Assembly (NCBI GenBank): GCA_950106755.1
Contig: OX467082.1
Coordinates: 372,001 to 436,000 of the forward strand
Direction: 5' to 3'
DNA length: 64,000 nt
Origin: Climacium dendroides
Taxonomy: Eukaryota; Streptophyta; Bryopsida; Hypnales; Climaciaceae
How positions within the stretch are numbered: the first letter of the stretch is position 1; each line of letters begins with the position of its first letter. Shown here piece after piece: positions 22,425-33,466 of the stretch. Under the pieces are notes generated by a model. It was not told the DNA's origin, searched no databases, and worked only from the letters and a program-made list of their open reading frames with translations. The translations under genes were made by a program, and so were the position numbers.

Positions 22425-23058
22425 CAACCCTGATCAACAAAGCCCAGCTATCCGAGGCCAACTTCGACGTAGCTGCCAACTCCAGCCAGGTTCCATCATT
22501 AAGTGCTTACTAGAGCAGGCGAGACGAATGGACGCCTCCCAAGCCGAGATGAGGGATATAATGGAGTACCTGGCCCCTATAGGGTCAGATCCGGTAAATC
22601 CTTCTTCCCCTTCCACCCAAACTTTGATGGTTCCGGAAAGTAAAGATCTGGAACCCATCGTTACAAAAGTATCACCAGTGGTACCTTCTGCTCCGGAACT
22701 CTTACCACCGCCGAAAAGAATAGAAGAGTTGGATTTGGGTGTCGTGGTACCCCAAGGTGGTGAGGAACTTGTTCCAATAACTCCGATCATCGATCTTACG
22801 GGTACTCCTCCGAAGTCGCGAGGAACTTGAACGATGCAGTCTTCTCCTCATCACAAACAGACCTGGAAGGATTCTCGAGGAAGTCCGGAAGTGCCGATAG
22901 TCGGAACCTAGAGTGTGGACAGGGACACCAATATCACAAGTCCAATTTGGGGAGCAAGAGGTCCGGATTTGTCTTCTCTGGGGAGTAGCCGGAAGCAGAC
23001 TAATCTCGACTTATTGAAGGACCTCATTTTCCCCAAGGATAAGGATCTGGTGGAATAG
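22425..23058 (+). pseudogene. LTR-borne ORF, subfamily 1, C-terminal part (copy D)
   Basis: Matches the C-terminal third of copy B (words CLLEQARRMD, IMEYL, PELLPPP, ITPIIDLTG). The correct frame is reached only after a frameshift near 22490, and another break lies near 22830. It ends at TAG 23056-23058. A remnant only. Confidence 0.7.
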
Positions 23059-24151
23059 TAGGTAGTAGAGTATGCTAGTAGTAGTACAGGAGTCCAGCCG
23101 TCAAAACCGGAAAAATAGGATCTAGGATTATCGGAAATCTAGCAAGCCAATAGGAATGTTTTCTGGGACTTTTAGGATGATGTTAGTTTTAGTATAAGTT
23201 AGGTTTTGATGGACCTTTCTGGTCATTCACATCCGTCCCATTATTTTCAGCTTGTATCTTTTTGAGCTTAATCCAAGTGTTTGGAGGTTTTCATTCTCTA
23301 TCTTTTTGTATTCGATGCATGCTTGTGGGGTGTGTGGGTCCATTCGTGCTTTTCTGGATGCTGAGAACTTACCTTGAATAGCAAGAGTTGACTTTGTGAG
23401 TGGTTTCCGGACGTCTCTGACTTGATGGGAAGATCGGCCGGATTGTTCCGATAGTAGTGTTAGTGTACTACCGCCTGGATGCCGGTATAGCCTGAGGGTA
23501 GGATATGACCTTAGGTGAAAGGGTATCTAAGAGGCTGCTAGCAACTTTCGTGTACGGGAGTTTTGCAAGACGTGCTCGAATTCCAGATTGCTGAAATTTC
23601 CCGTAGATAGAGTCAAAGCCCTGGCGCAACGCCCAAGAGAGTACGAGGAGATCCACCCGGTCGACGGGAGGCTCAGTGTTAGGGTAAGACTAGGATGTCG
23701 TTGTAGTCCTTGACCGTCCCTACGTGACCTGGTCCGATAAGCAATCCGGATCTGTAAGGTGACGGAACAGGAGGACACTTACAATCCCTGAATCGTTAAA
23801 TTAGTGTTAGTATTAGAGATTGAGAGAGAAAGAGAGAGAGAGCGCGTTTTCGGATACGGTAAGCATCCGGACGGTGGATCTGGCTACTCGTCACCCAAAC
23901 CCAAGGATCCCGGAAAGTGCGACTAAACGGTTTCCGGAATTTTCCGGAATCCATCCGGCACTAGGGGCCGGGCCGGACATGTGGTCCGGATTAGTAAGTA
24001 GGAGAGAAAGTGGAAGATAGGATCAAGTTAGCCTATGACTCTGTAAACCTCAAGTCCTCGTGGGAACGATTCCGGAGCGGTTTACTTTAAATGGACCTTT
24101 AGTGAGAATTAAGGGTTAACTGGAGAAATATTGGTCCGACTAATCACTACA
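22425..24151 (+). mobile_element. LTR fragment, subfamily 1, copy D
   Basis: The 3' part of a subfamily-1 LTR, entering within the C-terminal part of the ORF and ending at GGTCCGACTAATCACTACA (24151). The whole post-ORF region (23059-24151) matches 19660-20762 of copy B block for block, including a TATA-like box at 23193. The 5' half was lost at the junction with GTCCG array 4. Confidence 0.85.
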
Positions 24152-26022
24152 GAAGTATCCCAACTAGTGCACTGCCGGAAGCAGTGGCGAACTGCATCAG
24201 CAACCCTGACGAGGTTTGGAAGTCAGAGGAGAAGATGCTGAAGTAGAACATTAACTTGCGGAAGACAGACGAGTTGGTGCTCCGGTTGCAAGGGGAGATC
24301 CAAATCTTCCGGAAAGACTTGGAGACTAGTCGCGAGCAAGTGAAGATTGCGAGGTCTCTACAGGTGGAGACCAAGGTGACAATCGACCGGATAACCGCAG
24401 TAGTGGAGGCATCCCATGACGTAATGGCGAAGGCCAAGCTTTTTGATGAGGGAATGCATAAGGACCAAAAACCTTCTGATATTCGGATTGCCCGCATTCT
24501 AGCTGACTTCGTTGGAGAGATAGAAGAGACCATGAAGGAATTCCGGAAAGTCACTAAAGGGCAAGAGGAAAGTATCCGGAAGTTCTAAAGTGAGCTGATC
24601 TCTCTATCCGAGATTTCGATCCTGGATGAGTTCGATGATTTGCAGAATCTGGAAGGGAAGTTTGAGACTCAGGTCTCAAAAGAAAAGGAGGGAGGAAGGA
24701 CTTCTACTTCAGGGACTCCACGGACAATGGTAGGGACAACTTTCCCTGTAGAACCGGAACGAGTTCCGGAAGGGGGAGACAGGAGTAAGAACTTGAGTGA
24801 ACTCTCACCTATAGCTACTCCAAATAATGGTGGACCCCCTTAGAATGAGTAGGTAGTTAGGAATTTAGAGATAGGGAATTTTGTTAGACCGGACCTTATC
24901 CCGAAAAAATAGGAAAAGTTCAGATCCAAAAATCTTGGCTGGATCAGTGCCGGATTTCCAGGGACCCTCTTTGTAAATTCTGTATATAATTCAAGTCTCA
25001 AGCTTGAGACAAGGAGTTCTTTTTCTTGCATATGTTGTCTCCTTTTGTATTTTCTATCGTTTTCCTTGTCTTTCCAAGGAATGGCTGGGTGAGGAAATGA
25101 GAGATTGAATACAGATGAGCAGATTATAAAAGGAGCTTCTCCCCTTGGTGTGTTCTTGTGATTACATGTGCATGTGAACAAGTTGTAAGTGTTGGGAGTG
25201 AGTCAGGACACCTCAGTAGATTTAGAGTTCATTATTCCGGATGAGATAGCCAGTGTTAGGCTAGGCAGTAAGAGAGGAAATTCTCAACTGCGCTAGAGCT
25301 ACCAGATGGAATATCTGGATTAGCCTCCGATCGCTTGAGAGGTCTTGCCATCTGAAATAGTAAACAGAAGAATTCTAGATTGCGCTAGTCCGGGCGGACA
25401 CATTTGTAGCCACCTTAGTTTCGCACGGATCTGAGGAAACATTAAGGTCGTTGTAGTTGGAAAGGATCATACGGGGGATTTTTGTGTAACCTGCAGGTTG
25501 GGATCATTCCTAGTTTGTCGTGAAAGATCAAACTGGATCCTGTTAGAATAGGGAGTTAGATTAGTTGAGTGAATCTTCCATCACTCTAAAGACCGGAAGG
25601 AGAGGTGGGCCTACCTCTCTCAAAACAAGTGGCGGATCCTTCTGAAGTGCCAATAGAGGTTAAGCGAAACCGGAACGGAAACCGAGGAGGATGAGGTCCT
25701 AGGGCATAGTAATGAAGATCCGATTGGATGTGTGAGTTCCAGTTGGATTTTAGTTGGTTATGTGAACGGATTCTAATTCGGATCGGGTAGTAGCATAGTC
25801 CGGATTAGCGGATGGTAATCTAAAGGAGTTGTCTGGTTTTGAGGGGAAAAAGGTAAACGGGGAGAAAGAAGAGTACTTGAATTGATAATTATCCTCAAAC
25901 CACCTAGTAACACGAAACACTTCACAGAGTCTTTTGGGTTCGATTTTTAGAGTCACTTTGTTATGCTTTAAAGTGATTTTTGTGAGCATAATAGGGAATT
26001 TCACTTACCCTATGCTGCGACA
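24152..26022 (+). mobile_element. LTR fragment, subfamily 3, copy E
   Basis: The 3' part of a subfamily-3 LTR. Its last ~50 bp (GTGATTTTTGTGAGCATAAT to CTGCGACA, end 26022) match the minus-strand LTR end at 36894. A TATA-like box follows the ORF at 24983. Its 5' part is missing at the junction with copy D. The right end cuts the gene remnant at 26023-26486. Confidence 0.8.
24154..24842 (+). pseudogene. LTR-borne ORF, subfamily 3, C-terminal part (copy E)
   Basis: Collinear with the C-terminal half of the ORF at 38108-39721 (shared pattern KA.LF.E..HKD.K and a following VHIL/ARIL helix). It has an in-frame TAG near 24246 and TAA 24586-24588, both one C-to-T change from Gln codons. It ends at TAG 24840-24842. 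Confidence 0.7.
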
Positions 26023-26486
26023 ATTGACATTGAATCAACCTTTTGAGAACGCCAGAGTTCATCCTCTAGTAGTTCTTTCTCCTCGTCTTCATTATCAATG
26101 TCATCTATAAAAAGGTCTTCATCTTCATGACCTCCAATCTCTGGTTGCGTAGTGTCATCAGTCCCTGGTGTCACTATTACTTGATCTAAGCTTTGACTTT
26201 ATACTGATTGTTTTTATTTTTGAATCTTTCATCCACTAAAACGACTAACATGAGGTTCCTCTAGTTGATCAACAGTCCGATTGCAAGCATCTAGGATGTC
26301 CCCTAGGCTTACCACATCACTATCTCCGTGTGGCATTGATCCAATGATTTTGCGAGTGATTTTGTCATTATTCGTCGATGTGGAAGTCATTGGTAGGGAT
26401 TGTCTTGGCATAACTCCAACCTCGTTATATGTGTCAAGTACCATTGAAGAAGAAGCTTGCCCAGTGATATGAACTGTCACCTCCAT
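26023..26486 (-). pseudogene. Remnant of an unrecognised gene, acidic C-terminus
   Basis: A minus-strand frame from ATG 26486, preceded by a good splice acceptor (TTTGTACAG), so this may be an internal exon. It reads on through TGA 26229-26231, TAA 26214-26216 and TAA 26199-26201 into an acidic stretch (EDEDLFIDDIDNEDEE), until the LTR end at 26022 cuts it. All three stops fit CGA-to-TGA or CAA-to-TAA. The product is not recognised; it could be a transposase tail. Confidence 0.4.
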
Positions 26487-27931
26487 CTGTACAAATTATA
26501 AAATGAATCTCACCTTCACAAATTTCATATCAGAATGAAAAGGAATGGAGAGGAAAGACAACATCATTTTTGCTTGTAAATTCCACTATGAGACAAATAA
26601 TATGAAATGACTTAAAGTGAAATCCCAATCCGTCTATTGATACAACCCTAAACCTACAAAAAACCTTATAATATTATCTTTGCTCCATAATGTATTGAAG
26701 GAAGCTTGAAGTTCAAAAAAATATGTACATTAAATCATTTACATTCTACTCTAAATCAATAATCCTAAAGTTCTTCCTTTTCATTTAAATAAGTTTTTGT
26801 GCACCTTGCTCAACTACATTTTTTGTTGTTGAGCCTTCTAAACTTGAAATTTTTGTTGTATTGATTTTGAATTTCTAATTTTATATGATGAAGAATTGAA
26901 TTGAGGGTCTACAAATTAAAAGAAAACAAAAAACTACGTGTTTTTCACTCATTAAATGTACTAACGATGCAAAGAAAATTATGCTTACCAATATATACCA
27001 ATTAAACTCCATGTCATATAAAAAAATTTGAATGACTCAAATAGGTGGTTATAAGATTATAGTACCCACTATACATTGTAATAGATTATAAAACATATTC
27101 ACTACATTCCTTTGATAATTTCTATATTTTCAAAAAAATTATTTGTCAATCGTCATCCTAAAGAATAATGATGTATTATTAATTTTTAATTAGTTTCTTA
27201 GGAACAATATTTTTCATTAAACTATTTTATTTCATTTATTTCTTTTGAAAGAGAAGAAAAAGGTAGAATCCATTACCTTATTTTTTTTTGAATTGTTAAT
27301 TGAAAAATAAAAATAAAATAGAATAAAACTTACAACAAGAAACTCTAAACCACTCATGCATTAATTAGTTAGTTTCATGTTCCATAGCTATCCTATTGAA
27401 CACAAATAGTTATTCATACAGTCACATTATGAATTTCATCCAATATTCTATTTTAATAATATTAAGAGTACACTGAATTATGATTAATGTTGTATTGTAA
27501 CTATATAGTATTTTCTAATTATTGCAATACACCAAAAGTACATTTATAATATTATTAATATGCAATATTGCAAGAAGACAAATTATGTACCTTGTTGGTC
27601 TACTACTATGGTAGCACAAATGTAGTATTGCAAAAGTATTGAGAAAAGGACTGTTTAGTTATATATTTCAATAATAATATTTTGTATTAGTTAACATTGG
27701 ACTTTATAGAAACACATTATTAATGCACTAGAAACGCAATATGAAAATGCTTTTAAAAAATTATTATTATTTTTGTATTAATACAATACTATATGCAGTA
27801 ATGCAAAAGTATTAGTTAGTATAGGCTTCAACATAAGCATAATAGCTAGCATAGTATTAGTTAGCATAGCTAGCATAGTATTTCCTCACGGAATGATGGA
27901 TGGCTTGGATCTCTTCACTTAATCTAACAGT
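26487..27931. other. AT-rich DNA without visible genes
   Basis: Strongly AT-rich. I see no coding pattern and no clear repeat structure. The right end leads into the promoter of the Crinkler-like kinase gene. Confidence 0.5.
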
Positions 27932-27939
27932 TATAAATA
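27932..27939 (+). promoter_or_regulatory. TATA box of the Crinkler-like kinase gene
   Basis: A textbook TATAAATA. It is followed by a pyrimidine-rich leader (about 27965-28080) that continues, after the Harbinger insertion, at 34517. A donor site GAG|GTGAGC at 34543 and an acceptor ending at GATGCAG (34646) frame a leader intron before ATG 34658. Confidence 0.6.
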
Positions 27940-28723
27940 CGAATGGCTTGATCAAGTCCGGGGATCCTACGGCTGTAGGCGGTTTAGGGATACCTGCTGT
28001 TCTTCTGTCCTCCTTCCTTCTCTTTCGATCCCTCATTCGCTTCTTCTCTCGAGAGCTGGGTGGGTGGGTGCTGTGCATCAGGCCCGGTTCAGACCGGGAC
28101 GTCCACAAGCAGTGGACAAAAGACCAAGCAATTTCATTGGTTCAAGATAGGGTTTTGTCCGCTAGGGCTTTCACACCCGGTGGACGTCCACTTCACTAGA
28201 ATTCCATGTCATCAATGTCTCCCGCCAAAACTTAAGATGGATTTGCACTTGTAGTGGACAAGTTTGAGATCATGTTGGGACGTGACCCCAAACTTGTCCA
28301 CAGGACGAAACTCTCTCTTTCATCTTTCACCTACGCGGCTTCAAGTTTTGTTTCTCTCCATCTACCGCATTGCGCTTGCCGCATCATGCCTTACCGCATC
28401 GCGCCTCCTGCATGCCACATCGCGCCTGAAGCATCACGCCTACCACATCGCGCCAGTAGCATCGCACCTTCAAGCTTTGCGACTGCTTCGCACAGCCAAG
28501 CATCGATTACTTGCCTTGAAATCATTGTAAATGAAAAGGTACAATTCTTCACCATTTTGTGCTTCCGTTTTTGTAGCTGCTTTTGTTTCCGTATTTGGAG
28601 GTTGAGGTTATTGTCCAGGTACTGTCCTGGGGAGATGGGTGGAAGACTGACCATCTTTGCTACCATACTGAGATTTCAGCTTTGAAATCAATGACTGTCC
28701 TAGGGAAATGGGTGGAAGACTGG

Positions 28724-28757
28724 CCATCTTTGCTACCAAGGCATGGTGTGAGCATCT
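28724..28757 (+). repeat. 34-bp copy of transposase sequence in the element leader
   Basis: Matches 32581-32614 at 33 of 34 positions in the same plus orientation. Position 32581-32614 is antisense to the transposase, so a plus-strand transcript of 28724-28757 would pair with transposase mRNA. A partial second copy (about 28621-28666) lies just upstream as part of a ~75-bp tandem duplication. Confidence 0.9.
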
Positions 28758-28906
28758 GCTTATAGACATTAAGTTTGAATTGTAAGCTTATTCACACGCT
28801 CCATCCAAGTGGGCGACTTTCAGTCTTTTTCTGTTTTAGACTTTGTCGTACTTCTTTGATCGAGTGGATGTACTGTTTGTGGAAGTTTAACTAACATGCG
28901 TAAGGA

Positions 28907-28908
<2 letters not shown>

Positions 28909-28999
<91 letters not shown>
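28909..28999. repeat. (AT)n microsatellite
   Basis: About 45 uninterrupted AT dinucleotides in the leader of the element's Myb gene. Ile-Tyr frames on both strands are artefacts. Confidence 0.97.
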
Positions 29000-29002
<3 letters not shown>

Positions 29003-29363
29003 GTTCTTCTGGTATGGCTATTACAAACTCTCTCAAGCCTAGGTTGTTTAAGAAAATCCTATTACCTGTGGTACCAGATTGTTTCATGTTTTAGCTAATC
29101 TTGAGATTACGCTTGCTGATTACATTTTGAGCTTTGCATGGTGCACTTTCACGTTTCGAGGTCTGATTCTGCCGTTGGGAGGCCTTAATTGCATTGGTCC
29201 TACTTTCTTCATGCTTCAGTTTGCTCTAATGGTGTGTTGGGATGCAAATTGTTGATGTTCTGATTAGAGGCTCGAGAGTGTTGAACAACAAGACTAGATT
29301 GTTTAAATCTACATTGGAATTCTAAATTGATTTACATGTTTCTAACCCTACAGGTTTATCATC

Positions 29364-30381
29364 ATGCACCAAAGGTTCTCTTCTGAGACACCTAGTGAAG
29401 ATGGAGACAATCAAGTGCCTCATTCCTCTGGTGGCTTCTTGGACATGTTATATGGAGACAACGAGGGGAGTTTTACTCACACAGAGCTCCCTGAAACAGA
29501 GACAACTCAAGGTGAAGCAACCTTGGCTCAAGGCTATGTTTCTGAAGAGAAGGAGCCTACACCCCCTTCAAAGAAGCGCTCGAGGGCTGGGAAGCAGAAA
29601 ATGAAGAACACGAAAAAAGGTGCGACCAAGTCTAAAAAACCCACACAGCACGATGAAAGCTCAGAGGAAGAAGAGGCAAATAAACGAGGACCTAATTGGA
29701 AGGAACATTGGATTGTAAACCTCATCCACTTACGAGGAAAAATACACGACAAATTCAGAGGCATGAAGAAACAAGGTAACTTCACACATACTTTGCATCA
29801 TTTAAATTATTGTCAATTTTATTTTTGTCTTCATATATGATATCATGTTCTTTGGCAATTAAAAAATATCCTTCATTTTTTTTTTAGGTGTGGACAACTG
29901 GGGTGTCCTACACACTCACCTTGTTGCTGCTTATCCCGATTTCAATCGGAGTAGTGATGCATGTCGCAAGAAATGGAAATCTTTGTATGACGACTACAGA
30001 GCCGATTATACTGCCAATGGTATATCTGGCAATGAGAGATCTTCGAGGTCCAAATTCTACTCTCTAATTGACAGTTACATGCATGAATGTGCTAATGTAA
30101 TGAAGCATGTTCATGGAGGTATTGATGATGATGCTCCTAATACTGAACCACAGGAGGACCAAGAAGATTTGCAGGAAAGCATGGGGGTTTCTGAACCTGC
30201 AAGTACTTCTCAAGTTCAAGGCAAAAAAAAGACAGACAAAATGGTTGCCCAACAGGCAATTACATTGATGGCTGAACAGTTTGTGAAGCTCACTAATGCA
30301 ATGAAAGATTCTGAAGCAGCGAAGTTGACTATTCTCCAAGGGATGCTTGCAACAATGAATGAGTTGGTGAGGAAGTTGTAG
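29364..30381 (+). CDS. Harbinger Myb/SANT-like DNA-binding protein
   Basis: Two exons (29364-29775 and 29888-30381) joined by a 112-bp GT-AG intron with a T-rich tract before the acceptor. They give an uninterrupted 301-residue protein ending at TAG 30379-30381. The N-terminal third is acidic with a Lys/Arg-rich patch (KKRSRAGKQK). A trihelix/Myb-SANT-like domain follows, spanning the intron (NWKEHW, then WGVLHTHLVAAYPDFNRSS and CRKKWKSLYDDY). The C-terminus is helical. In PIF/Harbinger elements this partner binds DNA at the ends and helps the transposase reach the nucleus and the TIRs. It is the one gene in the window that looks fully intact. The start choice is the first ATG in the frame. 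Confidence 0.85.
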
Positions 30382-31309
30382 AATGCTTGTTCATGGTCTT
30401 CCATTTCCTTTTTGGAAAGTATGTTTTCGTTTTTGAAGTTTAAATGTGGATTTACACTTCTTAGCTGTACTGCTAAAGACTATTGTTGTAATGTTTGAAA
30501 TTCTGATGCATTCTAGTGATGCATCTTTTGTTTGAACCTGGATTACTAAGACTGCAATTGAATATGCTTCATTGTCTCTTTCTCTTAGCAGTTGTTTGAG
30601 TCTTGTTATTGAAATTTTTTGCCTATTCATGTCTGACAAAGGGGGTATAGTACTTGAAGTTGGCAAGTTGGCTACATGCAATTGAACTGCACACCATGTT
30701 TATACAACATGGTGGAAAAAATAGTAAAAAGAAAGAACTATAGAAATGATTCAAAACATAATTCAAAAGATTTTTTATGATTTCATTTTGAAATTTAAAA
30801 AATGCCAATCCCAATGGTTGCAACACTTCTATATACAATCTAGAACCAAAGATTATTTTTCTTCAAAAAATATAAAAAATTGAATTAAAGGACTTCAAAG
30901 TATATTAATTTAATGTGTGTTGAAAAGTTTTTAGTCAATCCTGAACATTTTAGTAGGATATCTTCTTCATAGTCATTATTTTTTTAAATAGAAATTATAT
31001 ACTACATTATCTCTTCAGAATTGTGAAGCAACCTATTTTAATTGTGGCCTACAGTGAAAAAATAGCAACCGTTGGATGTAATTAACAAAACCTAAGACCA
31101 TTCTTCACTACCATCTAATGTGAATTATTAAATAAAATGTCATTAAAGTCCAACGAACCGCATGACTTGAAATTTTTTTTTTTTGAAAAGTCAATAATTG
31201 TGCTATTGGGTTGAATATTTGTATGTTGTATTGATGAAAGGACTTCTTTCAATATGAACATGTAATATATAAATTAAATATTCAAATTAATTAATGTCAT
31301 TTTGTAGAA

Positions 31310-31500
31310 TTAATATGAATTAATTCATTTAAGGGAATGAACTCAAAATATTTCATTTGAGAAAACCAATTCAATGTAATTCATTTGAGAAAACGAATTC
31401 AATGTTATTCATTTGAGAGAATGAATTTCAATTAATTTTATTGAGGGCATGAATTCTAATTAATTCACTTCAAAGAATGAATTGAAATTAATGCATTTGA
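31310..31500. repeat. AT-rich ~30-bp minisatellite inside the Harbinger element
   Basis: Five or six degenerate units based on ATTCATTTGAGAAAACGAAT between the two converging genes. No gene lies in 30382-32072 otherwise. Confidence 0.6.
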
Positions 31501-32072
31501 TAAAATTTTAACAACATAAAGAAGATTGCAATTTAGTACCATGAGATTGAAGAAAAAAATGTTAAAAACATTAGAATTTCATGTGAAAGTTCTAAATAAA
31601 ATTTAGAAAATGAGATTTTGAATTTTTTCATTGTAATTTAGACTTACCTTTATAATTAAAGCAATTGAGTAGGAAGGAAGTGTATTTGGAGATTGTTTGT
31701 TTCAATGTAGAAAATTGGAAATGATTTTTGTTGAATGGCCACATGCCATGCGGATAAAAATTATTCTTCGACTATCCTACTATTTGGCTTGTATATGGTT
31801 AAAAAACTGTCACTTGAAAAGAGACATAATTCGAATGTTATTTTAATGCATTGATGCATTAATGTATTGCTTACATGTAATTGTTGTGACTATTCTATAT
31901 AATTGAATAAGACAAATTCAAAGTAAAAATTGAAGGCAATGTTCAAAAGAAACAAGAACGACATAGAAATACTAGAATAGAAGGGGAGTTTCATTAGTAA
32001 CTTGAAATTTTGGGAGAACACTTTTGTATCTTAAAAAATTCTTGAACAACAAAGAATAGTACAAGTAGAAGT

Positions 32073-33466
32073 TCATTCTGATTCAGAAGAAGTGAACCCA
32101 ATGTGAGTATGACCTTTGTCTCGAGCCAAATCTCTAAGCCGTTTCCTATTGAATAAAGATTTGGCTATGGCATCGCGGCGCATGCTCATTTCCACTCTAC
32201 TAGAAGATGGAGTGGAGTTCCAACTAGGTATTTCACCCTCGACTGTGGCACGATTGTGAAAATCAATTGGCGTGATGGTAACATTTTGAGCTTCCAATAA
32301 AATAGTTGATGCAGCAGCAGTATCCGCAGGTGTCGGCGTCCTCCCTTGGAGTTGAGTTTGAGCCTCATTAACCCAAGACACATTGAACATGTCATTATGC
32401 ATAATAGTTAAATTATGCAAAATTAAACATGCTGTAACGTGAGCTGGTACATATTGGAGTAGACAATCCATTTTCTTTAAGAGAATCCTCCAACGCAACT
32501 TTAAGATTCCAAAAACACGCTCCACACACATTCGTGAACTAGATTGAATAAAATTCCAATGTTCTTGTTGGCGAGTGAAACCATCTTTGCTACCAAGGTA
32601 TGGTGTGAGCATCTATGGACGAGGTTGGTAAGCAGCATCACCCAATAAAGCATAAGGGTTGAGTTTACCTTCTAAACAATATTTACCTATGGTGGATTTA
32701 CAGAATAAATTGTAATCATGTATACTACCGCACCATCCTATATCGTAGTCCCAGAAATTAAACAACACGAATGATCTACGACCCCTTGTAATAGAACGGA
32801 ATGAAATCCTTTTCTACAATAATAATCTGCAGCGTGCTCATTAGGAGCAAGAATCGGAATGTGACTACCATCTATAGCTCCAGTAATGTATGGTATTCCA
32901 TGTAGTGATTCAAAATTTCTACTTATAGTTTGCAAACGTGATGGAGTAGGCCATCGAATGAAGCTATTTCTACACATTTTTTTTAAAGCATCACAAAAGT
33001 CTAGAACAATAGCATGTACGGTAGATATGCCAACTCTATAGCTATCAGCTATTATATATAGGGAAGAGCCAGATGCTAACCTTGTAATAGCAATAGCAAC
33101 TCTTGTTTCCACTGAAATAGCTGTCCTCCGATTTGTGTCTTGTTTGAAAAGCAACGGCCCAACTTGTTGACACACATACATAAAAGTTTCTTTTGCCATT
33201 CTAAACCTTTGCTTAAAGATAATGTTATTATAGGATCCTACCAAATCAACATCTGCATAGCCCGGGGCCCTATTGTAGGATTGAATCCTTTTTGGTTGTG
33301 ACCCTCCTCTAGCATTTTCAATGAAAAAATGTTGTGCAAGAAGTAGAGCATTTTGATTTAAATTTAAATTGGCCTCTATATTGGCACTAGACGTGGCAAA
33401 CAAAGCAATGAAAGAAGCAAATTGTAGAATGAAGACTGCAACAAGCTTTCTATGCTCTGGATCCAT
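32073..33466 (-). pseudogene. PIF/Harbinger (HARBI1-like) DDE transposase, broken
   Basis: Minus-strand gene from ATG 33466 to 32073. The catalytic triad can be followed: first Asp in GAIDGSHIP, second Asp in GSIHD (about 32700), and Glu in CVERVFG. A helical DNA-binding part (RTAISVETRVAIAITRLASG) precedes the catalytic domain, as usual in HARBI1-like proteins. Two lesions: a 1-nt loss near 32740-32750 and TAG 32613-32615 where the family motif RPWMLTPY expects Trp (TGG-to-TAG). Length without the lesions is about 465 codons, normal for the family. The enzyme would excise and insert the element together with the Myb partner. Confidence 0.9.

Noticed and set aside
25750..26004. 84-codon minus-strand ORF in the end of LTR copy E
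   Set aside because: It lies in U5-like LTR sequence, is antisense, and the corresponding region of the other subfamily-3 LTR does not suggest a gene.
28909..28999. Ile-Tyr repeat peptides over the AT and TA microsatellites (also 2612-2671)
   Set aside because: Pure dinucleotide artefacts on both strands.
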